NCBI GenBank assembly: GCA_023284085.1
Contig: JAKVHY010000047.1
Coordinates: 1 to 39,686 of the forward strand
Length of the DNA stretch: 39,686 bases
Direction of reading: 5' to 3'
DNA from: Shewanella benthica
GTDB lineage: Bacteria; Pseudomonadota; Gammaproteobacteria; Enterobacterales; Shewanellaceae
Shown: piece after piece, positions 15,726 to 25,448 of the stretch
Layout: the number at the start of each line of letters is the position of its first letter
Numbering within the stretch: the first letter of the stretch is position 1
Translations under genes and position numbers: made by a program
Notes under the pieces: model-generated
What the model saw: only the letters and a program-made list of their open reading frames with translations
Told to the model about the DNA's origin: nothing
Database searches by the model: none

Positions 15726-18317
15726 TTAGTTAGCTACTATGTTGAGCAATCTGCCCGGGACATAGATGATTTTTCGAATGGTCTTACCTTCGGTGTGCTT
15801 GAGCACACCTTCTTCTGCAAGGCCTTGCTCTTCAACAACTTCTTTCGTTGCATCGGCTGGAACTGTTATCTTTGCACGAAGCTTACCGTTGACCTGTACT
15901 ATGATCAACTTGCTGTCTTCGACAAGGGCTGATTCATCGGCTTTTGGCCACAATACATCTTCGATAGCCTCTGCATTACCTAACTCATTCCATAGGCTGA
16001 AACTTGTGTGGGGAATGATTGGGTATAGCAGACGCACTACGGCCGAGAGCGCTTCATTTAACAGAGCACGATCTTGCTCTGATTCCTGAGGCGCCTTCAG
16101 TAATCGGTTCATTAGCTCCATGATAGAGGCTATGGCCGTGTTGAACATCTGACGACGTTCGATATCGTCGGTAACCTTGACTATCGTCTTGTGCAATTCA
16201 CGACGTAGCTCTTTCTGCTTAGCATCGAGAGACTTGATATCGAGAGTGGCAGTCGGCCCTTTAGCGATATGGTCATGAGCCAGTTTCCAAAGACGCTTGA
16301 TGAAACGGTGTGCGCCTTCGACACTTGATTCATGCCACTCTAAGGTTAACTCAGGTGGCGCAGCAAACATCATGAACAAGCGAACGGTATCGGCACCATA
16401 CTTGTTGACCATCTCTTGTGGGTCTATGCCGTTGTTCTTAGACTTAGACATCTTGCTCATGCCAGTATAGACGAGTTCGTTGCCATCTTTGTCTATGGCT
16501 TTAAGGATACGCCCCTTATCGTCAGTCTCCTGAACAGTAACATCGGCAGGTGCTATCCAGACGCGAGCGCCTCTCTCATTGTTATAGTAGAAGGCATCGG
16601 CCAACACCATGCCTTGAGTGAGCAGGCGTTTTGCTGGCTCGTCAGAGTCGACTAAGCCGATATCTCTGAGTAACTTGTGGAAGAAGCGGAAGTAGAGCAA
16701 GTGCATACACGCATGCTCGATGCCGCCGATATACTGATCAACTGGCAGCCAGTAGTTAGCTTTAGCCGGATCTAACATCTGATCTGCATGTGGGCTACAG
16801 TAGCGAGCATAGTACCAAGATGACTCCATAAAGGTGTCGAAGGTATCCGTCTCTTTGAAGGCTTCCTCACCTTTATATGTGGTCTTGGCCCATTCTTTAT
16901 CGGCCTTGATTGGGCTTTGGATCCCATCCATTACCACATCTTCAGGCAAGATAACCGGTAGTTGATCTTCCGGTGTTGCTACCACAGTGCCATCGGCCAG
17001 TGTCATCATAGGGATAGGAGCACCCCAGTAGCGTTGACGGGATACGCCCCAGTCACGCAGACGGAAATTAACTTGACGTTTACCTTTGCCTTCAGCCATT
17101 AATCGAGCGTCGATGGCATCGAATGCGGCCTGGAAATCCAGTCCGTCAAGCTCGGGGAAAGCGTCTCCCGAATTAAACACTATGCCTTTGTCTGTGTAGG
17201 CAACTTCGCTGATATCGAGCTCGCTATCGCTTGGCTTAATGACGCCTTCTATGGCTAAGCCGTATTTAGTGGCAAACTCATAGTCACGTTGGTCATGAGC
17301 CGGTACCGACATGACTGCGCCAGTGCCGTAATTCATCAATACGAAGTTCGCCGCCCAGATTGGCACTTGCTTGCCTGTCAGAGGATGAGTGGCGTAAAGG
17401 CCTGTCGCAACACCTTTCTTTTCCATGGCAGCCATAGCGGCTTCCGTGGTATCGGCGTTCTTACATTCTTCGATAAACGCGGCAAGCTCGGTATTATTGG
17501 CTGCAGCCTGCTCGGCGAGAGGGTGGCCCGCCGCGATAGCAACATAGGTGACACCCATAACAGTATCGGGACGCGTGGTGTAGATATCGAAGCTCTCTTC
17601 GCTATCGACAACCTTGAAGGTCATCTCTATGCCTTCGCTGCGACCTATCCAGTTTCGCTGCATGGTCTTGACCTGTTCAGGCCACTCGTCGAGCTGGTCG
17701 AGATCGGTGAGTAGCTCATCGGCATATTCGGTGATCTTGATAAACCACTGCGGGATCTCTTTTTGCTCGACCACAGTGTCACAGCGCCAGCAACAGCCAT
17801 CGATCACTTGCTCGTTAGCCAGAACCGTTTCATCGTTGGGACACCAGTTTACCGATGAGGTCTTCTTATAGACCAGGCCTTTTTCAAATAACTTAGTGAA
17901 GAACCACTGTTCCCAACGGTAGTACTCGGGGGTACAGGTTGCGATTTCACGGCTCCAGTCGTAACCGAATCCCAGCATCTTTAGCTGGTTCTTCATGTAG
18001 TCGATGTTTTCGTAAGTCCAAGGGGCTGGAGCCGTGTTATTCTTGATTGCTGCATTTTCAGCGGGCAGGCCAAATGAATCCCAACCGATAGGCTGTAATA
18101 CATTTTTTCCCTGTAATCGCTGGTAACGGGCTATTACGTCACCTATTGTGTAGTTACGTACATGACCCATGTGCAGCCGGCCAGAAGGGTAAGGGAACAT
18201 GGCGAGACAGTAAAACTTCTCTTTGTTCTCATCTTCGGTGACTTCAAATGTTTTCTCGTCTTGCCAGTGCTGCTGCACTTTAGCTTCAATTTCTGAAGGC
18301 TGATATTGCTCTTGCAT
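15726..18317 (-). CDS. leuS: Leucyl-tRNA synthetase
   Basis: This class I synthetase charges tRNA-Leu. From ATG 18317 it has 863 residues (E. coli 860). It has HMGH at 49-52 (the HIGH motif), a zinc-type CxxC pair near 159-179, and a CP1 editing domain with TTRPDTVMGVTY (247-258) and HDQRD (341-345). KMSKS is at 622-626. An in-frame TTG precedes the ATG directly and is not needed. It heads the leuS-lptE-holA-nadD-rsfS-rlmH unit. It must charge the unusual tRNA-Leu-UAG genes found later in this window. Confidence 0.98.
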   Translation of the reverse strand: MQEQYQPSEIEAKVQQHWQDEKTFEVTEDENKEKFYCLAMFPYPSGRLHMGHVRNYTIGDVIARYQRLQGKNVLQPIGWDSFGLPAENAAIKNNTAPAPWTYENIDYMKNQLKMLGFGYDWSREIATCTPEYYRWEQWFFTKLFEKGLVYKKTSSVNWCPNDETVLANEQVIDGCCWRCDTVVEQKEIPQWFIKITEYADELLTDLDQLDEWPEQVKTMQRNWIGRSEGIEMTFKVVDSEESFDIYTTRPDTVMGVTYVAIAAGHPLAEQAAANNTELAAFIEECKNADTTEAAMAAMEKKGVATGLYATHPLTGKQVPIWAANFVLMNYGTGAVMSVPAHDQRDYEFATKYGLAIEGVIKPSDSELDISEVAYTDKGIVFNSGDAFPELDGLDFQAAFDAIDARLMAEGKGKRQVNFRLRDWGVSRQRYWGAPIPMMTLADGTVVATPEDQLPVILPEDVVMDGIQSPIKADKEWAKTTYKGEEAFKETDTFDTFMESSWYYARYCSPHADQMLDPAKANYWLPVDQYIGGIEHACMHLLYFRFFHKLLRDIGLVDSDEPAKRLLTQGMVLADAFYYNNERGARVWIAPADVTVQETDDKGRILKAIDKDGNELVYTGMSKMSKSKNNGIDPQEMVNKYGADTVRLFMMFAAPPELTLEWHESSVEGAHRFIKRLWKLAHDHIAKGPTATLDIKSLDAKQKELRRELHKTIVKVTDDIERRQMFNTAIASIMELMNRLLKAPQESEQDRALLNEALSAVVRLLYPIIPHTSFSLWNELGNAEAIEDVLWPKADESALVEDSKLIIVQVNGKLRAKITVPADATKEVVEEQGLAEEGVLKHTEGKTIRKIIYVPGRLLNIVAN

Positions 18318-18436
18318 CAATATTTCCCGGCCATGGGGCCCATTATTTGATCTTGCGCACTTTATACGCGAGTTAGATCTGCATAGAATAAACTAGAAGT
18401 GAGTCATTAAAAAGGTTCGGATGAGGAGTATTTAAG

Positions 18437-18937
18437 ATGAGTAAGAGAAGTACTGAGCTACTATCGCTTTACGAGGTGCTTTTGACGCAAGTTAAATCTG
18501 ATTATTCTGATGATAACTCTATAACTATAAAGGAGTTATTGCATGTGGTCACTAATAGTAAAGAGTTCCTGTCTATCAAAGACCGAGCTAAGGATAATGA
18601 GCTGGCATTAGTCGAACAATTTTTAAAACGTGACATAGCCAATTTTCTACATGATAAAAATGATTTAGATCTGAGTCACAGTCCGACTCTTATCACAGTA
18701 GAGAATACTCTTTGGCATTGGCTAAGCAGTATTACAGACAGAAGTCAGATCGAGTGGCATGAAGTCTTGCAGGATTTTAAGCATCAAGGCCATTATCACA
18801 GCGGTGAAATCGTCAATCAGGGCAATTTGGTGTGTACTCACTGCGGCCACGAGATGAGAATCGAATTCCCCGGGGTGATCCCTGACTGCCCTAAATGTGA
18901 TAAGAGTGATTTTACCCGCGAGGCTTTAGCACCTTAA
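18437..18937 (+). CDS. ybeL: Zinc-ribbon protein, YbeL/DUF1451 family
   Basis: This 166-residue protein has a helical N-terminal part and a C-terminal zinc ribbon: C133-x2-C136 and C151-x2-C154. It belongs to the YbeL family (DUF1451), whose function is not established. It is divergent from leuS, as in E. coli, with 119 bp between them that must hold both promoters. AGGAG precedes the ATG by 10 bp. Confidence 0.9.
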   Translation: MSKRSTELLSLYEVLLTQVKSDYSDDNSITIKELLHVVTNSKEFLSIKDRAKDNELALVEQFLKRDIANFLHDKNDLDLSHSPTLITVENTLWHWLSSITDRSQIEWHEVLQDFKHQGHYHSGEIVNQGNLVCTHCGHEMRIEFPGVIPDCPKCDKSDFTREALAP

Positions 18938-18974
18938 GTTAGGCTGGTTTTTAGTCTGGCTATAGGCTAATCGA

Positions 18975-19012
18975 CGAGCAGATATTTTCTGCTCGCTTAA
19001 GCATGCTTAAGC
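18975..19012. terminator. Hairpin plus 18-bp palindrome after ybeL
   Basis: CGAGCAG (18975-18981) pairs with CTGCTCG (18989-18995). Directly after it lies a perfect 18-bp palindrome, GCTTAAGCATGCTTAAGC (18995-19012). There is only a poor T-tract, so termination is uncertain; the palindrome could be an operator or just a stem. The rest of 19013-19295 shows no gene and no clear promoter. Confidence 0.4.
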
Positions 19013-19295
19013 TTTGAACCTTAGTTTCCTGGCATTGGATGACTCGGAGGTCTCTTTCTGGTTTAGTATCTTGCTTGGTCAGGCGTCGAATAAAAGCCTT
19101 ACTCACAATTGTTCACATATTTTTATCCCTTCTCATGTGAAATACCTGTTAATTTTTCACAGATTATTCTACAAAGGTAATGGGCTGTGCAAATGAAGTT
19201 GTGATCATGGAACTTAACTTAAGGTCTTCATGTTATTCTAGCCAGAAATCAATTTATTTTCGAAACCATTTATAGTGGTACCTGTGAGGATGTAT

Positions 19296-21164
19296 ATGAA
19301 GTTTGTGCATAAAATAGTCATTGCTGCGAGTCTCATCTTGATGTTGTCACTGGCATGTTTATCCGGTTATCAATATTCTCAGGTGAAGCAACAAATTTAC
19401 CAACAGGTAACCGTCAGTGTCGACGAGCTGGCCAGTTCCATGAGTAATAATATTGAAGCTGTCATGGCTGAAAAGAAGAGTATTACCGAATATGCAGCCT
19501 CTTTGTTGGGAACCGATCTATCCGATAAACATTTTCTTGAGGTTCTGGATCAGCCGATAATCAAACAGCACTTTACCTTATCGGGTATAGGGTTGGAGAA
19601 CGGACATTTCGTCGGCAATGATCCTAGCTGGAATCCTGGGTCGAGTTATGATCCCAGGCAACGCACCTGGTACCAGGAGGTGAAGAAACAGGGGGGCTTC
19701 GTGTTTACGGCGCCCTATGCCGATGCTTCCAGTGGGGAGATATTAGTCTCAGCGGCTATGCCTTTATCTGAAAATGGTGAGTTTAAGGGGGCCTTATTCA
19801 CAGATATCAGCCTCAAGAGCCTAGCCGACATCAGTAACCAAGCTAATCTCTTCGGTGCTGGGTATGCATTCATCGTCGGTAAGCAAGGTGAGTTTATCGC
19901 TTATCCGGATTCGAGCAAAAATGGTCGCCCAATGAGCCAAGTGTTCGGCAGCCAGCTTGATGTGTCAATCGCGAGTTCACAACTGGATATCGATGGCAAG
20001 ATGCACTCGGTCATCTTCAGGCCATTATCAGGCCTAGATTGGAGCCTGGGAATTGTGCTGGATGAGAGTGTGATGTTTGCCGCAGCCGACGATCTTCGCC
20101 GTGATGCTGTTTTGTATTCACTGTTGGCATTGGTTTTGGCTATTCTTCTTATGAGTGGCATCATACGCCAATTGATGAAGCCTCTGGACACATTGAATGA
20201 GGCCATGAGAGATGTGTCTACCGGCGAAGGGGATCTGACTCGCAGGCTGAGCACTGATTCCGATGTTGAGTTCGCGACTCTGGCCGGTAACTTCAACAAT
20301 TTTGTGATCAAGCTGCAAGATTTGATTCAACAGGTTAAGTCGATTGGTATCGAAGTTAGCCAAGGTACTCAAGCGACCGCCAGAGGAGCCAGTGAAGCCT
20401 TTGAAGCTATGGGGCAGCAGACCCAAGAAGTTGAGCAGCTTGCCACGGCTATGCATGAAATGTCGGTAACGGCTGCAGATGTCGCCAATAACGCACAGAG
20501 TGCGGCCTATGCAGTCCAGCAAGCCGATAATGCGGTAAGTGAAGGAGTGGCTGCCGTAGTGCAAACCACTGAGTCAATCGAGCTGTTATCTGCTCAGATA
20601 GATGATGCAGCCAATGCGGTAAAAGAGCTTGAAGCCGATACTGTGAGTATCGAGTCTATCTTAGGTGTGATTAACGCGATCGCTGGTCAAACTAATCTGT
20701 TAGCACTCAATGCGGCAATAGAAGCCGCAAGGGCGGGGGAGTCGGGTAGAGGCTTTGCTGTTGTTGCCGATGAGGTGCGAACTTTGGCTGCGCGAACTCA
20801 GCAGTCGACTTCAGAAATTAAAGAGAAAATAGAAAAGTTACAGGTCGGTGTGGCTACTGTCGTGAGTGTGATGGACGATAGTCGACAGACAACAGTGACT
20901 ACTGTCGAGAAAGCACAGGTGGCGAATGAAACCTTAGTGAAGATCCGCAGTAGCATCGAAGAGATCACCGACATGAATCTGCAAATAGCCAGTGCTGCAG
21001 AAGAGCAGAGCCAAGTTGCCGAAGAGATGAATCGCAATACATCTAATATTCGGGATCTGTCGATGCAGGTCGCTAATAATTCGGAGCAAGCCAACGAGGC
21101 GATGAGCAAACAACTGGAACAAGTTAAGAGGCAGGAGCAGTTATTGAATCAATTTATCGTCTAG
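19296..21164 (+). CDS. Methyl-accepting chemotaxis protein, dCache sensor
   Basis: This is a transmembrane chemoreceptor signalling to CheA/CheW. From ATG 19296 (GAGG six bases upstream) it has 622 residues: TM1 about 7-27, periplasmic double-Cache domain about 30-265, TM2 about 273-292, HAMP about 293-345, then a coiled-coil signalling domain. The hairpin tip is GVINAIAGQTNLLALNAA. The sensor contains SSYDPRQRTWYQ (Y118, R123, W125, Y126) and D170 in FTDISL. These resemble the residues that bind the amino-acid backbone in dCache_1 receptors such as PctA, so an amino-acid or amine ligand is plausible. The final Asp of that motif is not obvious. There is no C-terminal CheR-binding pentapeptide. 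It is a single gene inserted between ybeL and lnt. Confidence 0.95.
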   Translation: MKFVHKIVIAASLILMLSLACLSGYQYSQVKQQIYQQVTVSVDELASSMSNNIEAVMAEKKSITEYAASLLGTDLSDKHFLEVLDQPIIKQHFTLSGIGLENGHFVGNDPSWNPGSSYDPRQRTWYQEVKKQGGFVFTAPYADASSGEILVSAAMPLSENGEFKGALFTDISLKSLADISNQANLFGAGYAFIVGKQGEFIAYPDSSKNGRPMSQVFGSQLDVSIASSQLDIDGKMHSVIFRPLSGLDWSLGIVLDESVMFAAADDLRRDAVLYSLLALVLAILLMSGIIRQLMKPLDTLNEAMRDVSTGEGDLTRRLSTDSDVEFATLAGNFNNFVIKLQDLIQQVKSIGIEVSQGTQATARGASEAFEAMGQQTQEVEQLATAMHEMSVTAADVANNAQSAAYAVQQADNAVSEGVAAVVQTTESIELLSAQIDDAANAVKELEADTVSIESILGVINAIAGQTNLLALNAAIEAARAGESGRGFAVVADEVRTLAARTQQSTSEIKEKIEKLQVGVATVVSVMDDSRQTTVTTVEKAQVANETLVKIRSSIEEITDMNLQIASAAEEQSQVAEEMNRNTSNIRDLSMQVANNSEQANEAMSKQLEQVKRQEQLLNQFIV

Positions 21165-21191
21165 ATATTGGTTAATAATAGGCTGGCTAGT

Positions 21192-21232
21192 ACCCATAAA
21201 AACACCCGCATTTAGCGGGTTTTTTTATGGGT
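21192..21232. terminator. Bidirectional terminator between chemoreceptor and lnt
   Basis: ACCCGC (21204-21209) pairs with GCGGGT (21215-21220), flanked by A-run and T-run arms that extend the stem (CCATAAAAA with TTTTTATGG). It can end the chemoreceptor transcript on the plus strand. It lies 51 bp or more past the lnt stop on the minus strand. Confidence 0.85.
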
Positions 21233-21282
21233 GGGATTATCAAGTTACATAGAGAAAGAGCCTCGTCCGACTTCATCCTAGA

Positions 21283-22827
21283 TCAGCTAACTGAAAGCCA
21301 GCGTTGACGGATAATCGCCAGTCCCAGTAACAGAGCCGACAAGATTAATATCGGCGACTGGCCCCATTTAGAGAACCAGGTTTGACCCTTCACCAAAGGG
21401 ATATCGGCGACCAGCACCCCAGTCTCGAATTGAGGTAACTTGTGCGTAATATTACCCAGCTCATCGACAACGGCGGTGACACCATTGTTGGTCGCTCTTA
21501 CTAACGGCCTGCCAAGTTCGATTGAGCGCATCTGGGCTATTTCCATGTGTTGCAGCGGTCCGTTGGAACTGCCGAACCAGGCATCATTAGACACGGTCAG
21601 TAGAAGCTCTGTTCCCTCATTGACGTTGGCCCTTAACTGTTCAGGAAAGGCTATCTCGTAGCAGATTGCCGGCGCTATCTGATGACCCAGTGCATTGAGG
21701 TTTGGCTGTTGATACGCACCTCGACTAAACGAAGACATGGGTAAGTTAAAAAGTGGTGCCAGAGGCCTTAGCAGTGACTCTAAGGGGACGAATTCTCCAA
21801 TCGGTAATAAGTGATGTTTCTTAAATTCGTTGCTGCCACCTTCTATATAGTCTGCTTGGCTCTGGTGTTTATCATTGTGGTTGCCGAGCACGATCAGCGA
21901 ATTGTAGAAGCTGTCTTGCCGGTGGCTAATGATGCCGGTGATGATGGCACTGTTGTTGAGATTAGCGACCTTACTGGCATTATCGAGAAATTCTGACACC
22001 ATATATTCCGGGGCGGGGATGGCGGCCTCGGGCCAAATGATGATATCAGCATCTAGCAGTGGACGAGAAAGATCCATGTACTTGCTCATGGTAGGCCAGA
22101 GCGTTTCGGGCTGCCATTTCATACTCTGGGGAATATTTCCTTGTACCAGAGCCACCTTGACTGTTTCGCCATCGGGTTCGACGCTAGATAGCATGGGAGA
22201 CAGATAAGTCGCTAACCCCAGTAAGGGGAAAATAATAACAGCCGGGCGCCAACGTTTTTGCAAACACAGGGCCAATACGCCGGCAATTAATGCCAATACA
22301 AAGCTTAAGCCGAGTGCGCCTATGACGCTGGCGAGTTCTTTAATCGGTCCTTCGGTCTGGGAGTAGCCAGCCCAGAGCCAAGGGAAGCCAGTCAACACCC
22401 AGCCCCTTAGCCATTCGGTTAAGGTCCATAACGCAGGAAACAAGATGATATTTCTCATTATGGATGTAGTGGGTGATATTTTTTGCAGCAGATAACCCGT
22501 CAATGCCGGATAGAGGGCAAGATACAAGGCGAGCAGCGCCATCAAGGCCATGGAAGCGATCAGTGGGATACCGCCATAGGTGGACATGCTGACATGCACC
22601 CAACTAATGCCGACACAGAAACAGCCAAAGCCGAAGCTCAGCCAGTATGCTAATCCGGCTCGCGGTGATAAGCCGCTGCTCTGGTGTAGTGCGAAGACGG
22701 TAGCGATGAGATAGATTGGCCATAGGCCATAGGGGGCAAAAGCGAGTGCCGTGCTGGCACCGGCAAGATATGCCAGTACCAGACGTATTTTTTCATGATG
22801 GGCAAATGCCCGAAGTTTATTCAGCAT
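21283..22827 (-). CDS. lnt: Apolipoprotein N-acyltransferase
   Basis: Lnt adds the third acyl chain to the N-terminal cysteine of lipoproteins in the inner membrane, which lets the Lol system export them. The 514-residue protein has several N-terminal membrane segments, then a nitrilase-type periplasmic domain with the catalytic triad E267 (WPEAAIP), K337 (KKHHLLPIGE) and C389 (APAICYE). A final membrane helix is near the C-terminus. GAGG lies before ATG 22827. It is the last gene of ybeZ-ybeY-corC-lnt. Confidence 0.97.
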   Translation of the reverse strand: MLNKLRAFAHHEKIRLVLAYLAGASTALAFAPYGLWPIYLIATVFALHQSSGLSPRAGLAYWLSFGFGCFCVGISWVHVSMSTYGGIPLIASMALMALLALYLALYPALTGYLLQKISPTTSIMRNIILFPALWTLTEWLRGWVLTGFPWLWAGYSQTEGPIKELASVIGALGLSFVLALIAGVLALCLQKRWRPAVIIFPLLGLATYLSPMLSSVEPDGETVKVALVQGNIPQSMKWQPETLWPTMSKYMDLSRPLLDADIIIWPEAAIPAPEYMVSEFLDNASKVANLNNSAIITGIISHRQDSFYNSLIVLGNHNDKHQSQADYIEGGSNEFKKHHLLPIGEFVPLESLLRPLAPLFNLPMSSFSRGAYQQPNLNALGHQIAPAICYEIAFPEQLRANVNEGTELLLTVSNDAWFGSSNGPLQHMEIAQMRSIELGRPLVRATNNGVTAVVDELGNITHKLPQFETGVLVADIPLVKGQTWFSKWGQSPILILSALLLGLAIIRQRWLSVS

Positions 22828-22877
22828 TTAAGCCTCATCATATAAAACGACCGTGTGTTGAGCCGATAGCTCTGGTG

Positions 22878-23753
22878 TTAGGCTATCTTCTCTGCGGCAT
22901 TAGGATCTGGGAGTTTGACTCTTAGCTGAAGTAATCTGCGTGTATCGGCACTGATGACCTTAAACTCTATGCCATCTATGACGACCTTCTCATTACGTTC
23001 CGGCAGATGGCCAAACGCATGTGAGACCATCCCGCCAACGGTATCAAATTCTTCGTCACTAAATCGAGTCTTAAATTCATCATTGAAGTCTTCAATCGGG
23101 GTTAAAGCCTTGATCATATAGACCTGCTTGCCCACCTTACGGATCTCGGTATCTTCGGCTGAGTCGTGGTCGAATTCATCTTCGATTTCACCCACAATCT
23201 CTTCGAGGATATCTTCGATGGTGACCAGACCCGATACTCCACCGTACTCATCGACCACTATGGCCATATGATAACGTTGGGAACGGAATTCTTTGAGGAG
23301 TACATCGACACGTTTACTTTCCGGTACAACGACAGCGGGGCGAATAACCTGGCCGAGGGTGAAAGGCTCATCGTTGTTTTTAAAGCCATATTTGAGTAGA
23401 TCTTTTGCCAGCAAGATACCTTCGATATGATCTTTATCTTCATTTACGACTGGGAAACGTGAATGTGCAGAGCTGATAACCGTAGAGAGTAGCTCTTCTA
23501 CCGTATCATCGATCTGCAGTGCGACTATTTGAGCTCTGGGTATCATGATGTCTCGAACTCTTAGATCTGAGACTTCTAATACACCTTTGATCATTTCGCG
23601 TGTGTCTTCAGAGATAACCTCACGTTGCTCAGCATCGTGAATTACATCAACAAGATCATTGCGATTCTGGGGCTCGCCCTGGAATAACTGACTTACTTTT
23701 TCAAACCAGCCCTTCTTTTGGGCGTTGGTACTCGGGGGGATATCGTCACTCAT
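22878..23753 (-). CDS. corC: CBS-domain protein CorC/YbeX
   Basis: The 291-residue protein carries a pair of CBS domains (about 66-190) containing RDIMIPRAQIV and VVDEYGGVSGLVTIEDILEEIVGEI, followed by a CorC/HlyC transporter-associated domain. The E. coli homologue has been linked to Mg2+/Co2+ efflux and to ribosome assembly at high temperature. It is cytoplasmic, with no membrane segment. AGGA precedes the ATG. It lies between ybeY and lnt as in E. coli. Confidence 0.95.
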   Translation of the reverse strand: MSDDIPPSTNAQKKGWFEKVSQLFQGEPQNRNDLVDVIHDAEQREVISEDTREMIKGVLEVSDLRVRDIMIPRAQIVALQIDDTVEELLSTVISSAHSRFPVVNEDKDHIEGILLAKDLLKYGFKNNDEPFTLGQVIRPAVVVPESKRVDVLLKEFRSQRYHMAIVVDEYGGVSGLVTIEDILEEIVGEIEDEFDHDSAEDTEIRKVGKQVYMIKALTPIEDFNDEFKTRFSDEEFDTVGGMVSHAFGHLPERNEKVVIDGIEFKVISADTRRLLQLRVKLPDPNAAEKIA

Positions 23754-23803
23754 AGTGTTTTCCTAGCCTATCACCTATCAATATCGATGGGTAAATAGAC
23801 CAA

Positions 23804-24280
23804 TTACTGCTCCTTATACGGATTATTAAAACCTAAGTTTTCAACTAGTTGAGTCTCTAAAGACTCCATTTCTTCAGCTTCGGCATCTTGGATATGATCA
23901 TACCCTAGCAGATGCAGACAACCATGTACAACCATGTGGGCCCAGTGGGCTTGTAAGCTTTTGTGTTGCTGTTTAGCCTCGAATTCTACCACCGGGGCAC
24001 AGATTATGAGATCGCCTAAGAGAGGGATATCAATCTCGGGCGGTGCCTCGAAAGGAAAAGAGAGCACATTGGTCGGCTTGTCTTTTCCTCTATAATTGCT
24101 ATTGAGCTCCTGACTCTCAGCTTCGTCGACTATTCTAATCGTTAACTCGGCTTGAGTCATGGTATCTCTGAGTGCAATGCGAACCCAAAGTTCAAAATCT
24201 TTTTTAGATGGCAAATTCTCATTATCTATTGCGATTTGTAGATCGAGATCTAACTCGAGTTTTTTATGGTTAAGACTCAT
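23804..24280 (-). CDS. ybeY: Endoribonuclease YbeY
   Basis: YbeY is a metal-dependent RNase needed for 16S rRNA 3' end maturation and ribosome quality control. The 158-residue protein has the zinc motif HGCLHLLGYDH (H119, H123, H129), plus RGKDKPTNVLSFPF upstream. Its ATG lies inside the end of ybeZ, overlapping by 11 bp, with AGGAG in the ybeZ coding sequence, so translation is coupled. Confidence 0.97.
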   Translation of the reverse strand: MSLNHKKLELDLDLQIAIDNENLPSKKDFELWVRIALRDTMTQAELTIRIVDEAESQELNSNYRGKDKPTNVLSFPFEAPPEIDIPLLGDLIICAPVVEFEAKQQHKSLQAHWAHMVVHGCLHLLGYDHIQDAEAEEMESLETQLVENLGFNNPYKEQ

Positions 24281-25313
24281 TTAGCGTCGACTCCTGAAGC
24301 TTATATTGGCTGTCGCGTTTTGCTTTTTCTTGTTGAACTTTTTGCTCATGATCTTCGTAAGCTTCGACTATTCGTGCTACGACTGGGTGACGAACCACAT
24401 CTTTGGCCTGGAAGAAGTTGAAACTAATTTCCTCAACCTTACTGAGGACTTCTATAGCATGGCGCAGACCCGACTTCTGACTCTTGGGTAGATCGATTTG
24501 AGTGATGTCGCCTGTGATAACCGCTCGTGAGTTGAATCCGATACGGGTTAAGAACATCTTCATCTGCTCTAAGGTGGTATTTTGACTCTCATCTAAGATG
24601 ATGAAGGCATCATTCAGAGTGCGACCACGCATATAGGCGAGTGGAGCGACCTCGATAATATTTTTTTCTATCAGGCGTTCAACCTTTTCGAATCCCATCA
24701 TCTCGAATAGCGCATCATAGAGAGGCCGTAAATAAGGATCGACCTTCTGGCTTAGATCTCCAGGTAAGAAGCCTAATTTTTCACCGGCCTCTACGGCGGG
24801 GCGGGTGAGTAGAATGCGACGAACTTCTTGACGCTCCAAGGCGTCCACAGCAGCAGCAACCGCCAGATAGGTTTTACCTGTACCAGCTGGACCGACACCG
24901 AAAGTGATATCGTGGCGCATTATGTTGGCGACATAGTCACTCTGATTCGGATTGCGGGGTTTAATCACGCCACGCTTAGTCTTGATATAGAACTCTTTAT
25001 CATCTCGAGGTACTTCGGCCTCCAGAGCCACGGCTTCCTGTATCGCCAGATGCACAGTCTCGGGTTCAAGATCTGGCGTGTTGCCTCTTATGGGCTGAGT
25101 CTCGACATAGAGAGTCCTCAGCAGATTGCTGCTGGTTAAACAGTTTCTCGCTTGGCCAACAATCTGGAAGTGGTTGTTTCTATAAGTTATTTCAACACCG
25201 ATTCGGCGTTCTAGTTGCTTGATATTGTCATCGAGAGGCCCACATATTGATGCCAATCTGTGGGTATCGGATGGCTCAAGATAGAGATTAAGCGTGGTTA
25301 ACTTGTTAGACAA
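24270..25313 (-). CDS. ybeZ: PhoH-family ATPase YbeZ
   Basis: This P-loop ATPase is thought to work with YbeY in RNA processing. The open frame reaches 25325. TTG 25313 is preferred because TGGAG lies six bases upstream; this gives 347 residues starting SNKLTTLNLYLEPSD, aligning with the E. coli start. In this numbering Walker A is GPAGTGKT at 141-148 and Walker B FIILDESQN at 237-245. A TATAGT at 25351-25346 could be the -10 of the ybeZ-ybeY-corC-lnt operon, with a poor -35. Confidence 0.94.
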   Translation of the reverse strand: MSNKLTTLNLYLEPSDTHRLASICGPLDDNIKQLERRIGVEITYRNNHFQIVGQARNCLTSSNLLRTLYVETQPIRGNTPDLEPETVHLAIQEAVALEAEVPRDDKEFYIKTKRGVIKPRNPNQSDYVANIMRHDITFGVGPAGTGKTYLAVAAAVDALERQEVRRILLTRPAVEAGEKLGFLPGDLSQKVDPYLRPLYDALFEMMGFEKVERLIEKNIIEVAPLAYMRGRTLNDAFIILDESQNTTLEQMKMFLTRIGFNSRAVITGDITQIDLPKSQKSGLRHAIEVLSKVEEISFNFFQAKDVVRHPVVARIVEAYEDHEQKVQQEKAKRDSQYKLQESTLNES

Positions 25314-25401
25314 GAATGGCTCCAATTGGCAATAATTAGGCTGTCACTATAGTTTCATTTTACGAGCACAGAACAAGAAATGCTAATGGTATTTAAGCGG
25401 A

Positions 25402-25426
25402 TAAAAAAGGCGGCAATAAAGCCGCC
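25402..25426 (-). terminator. Terminator of miaB
   Basis: GGCGGC (25409-25414) pairs with GCCGCC (25421-25426) around AATAAA, with six T following on the minus strand. It lies 22 bp after the miaB stop codon and separates miaB from ybeZ. Confidence 0.9.
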
Positions 25427-25448
25427 CTAGTGGTTTATCTTGTTATGC

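Noticed and set aside
17289..17714. 141-codon frame antisense to leuS
   Set aside because: It is inside the intact leuS editing domain and is a shadow of its codon usage.
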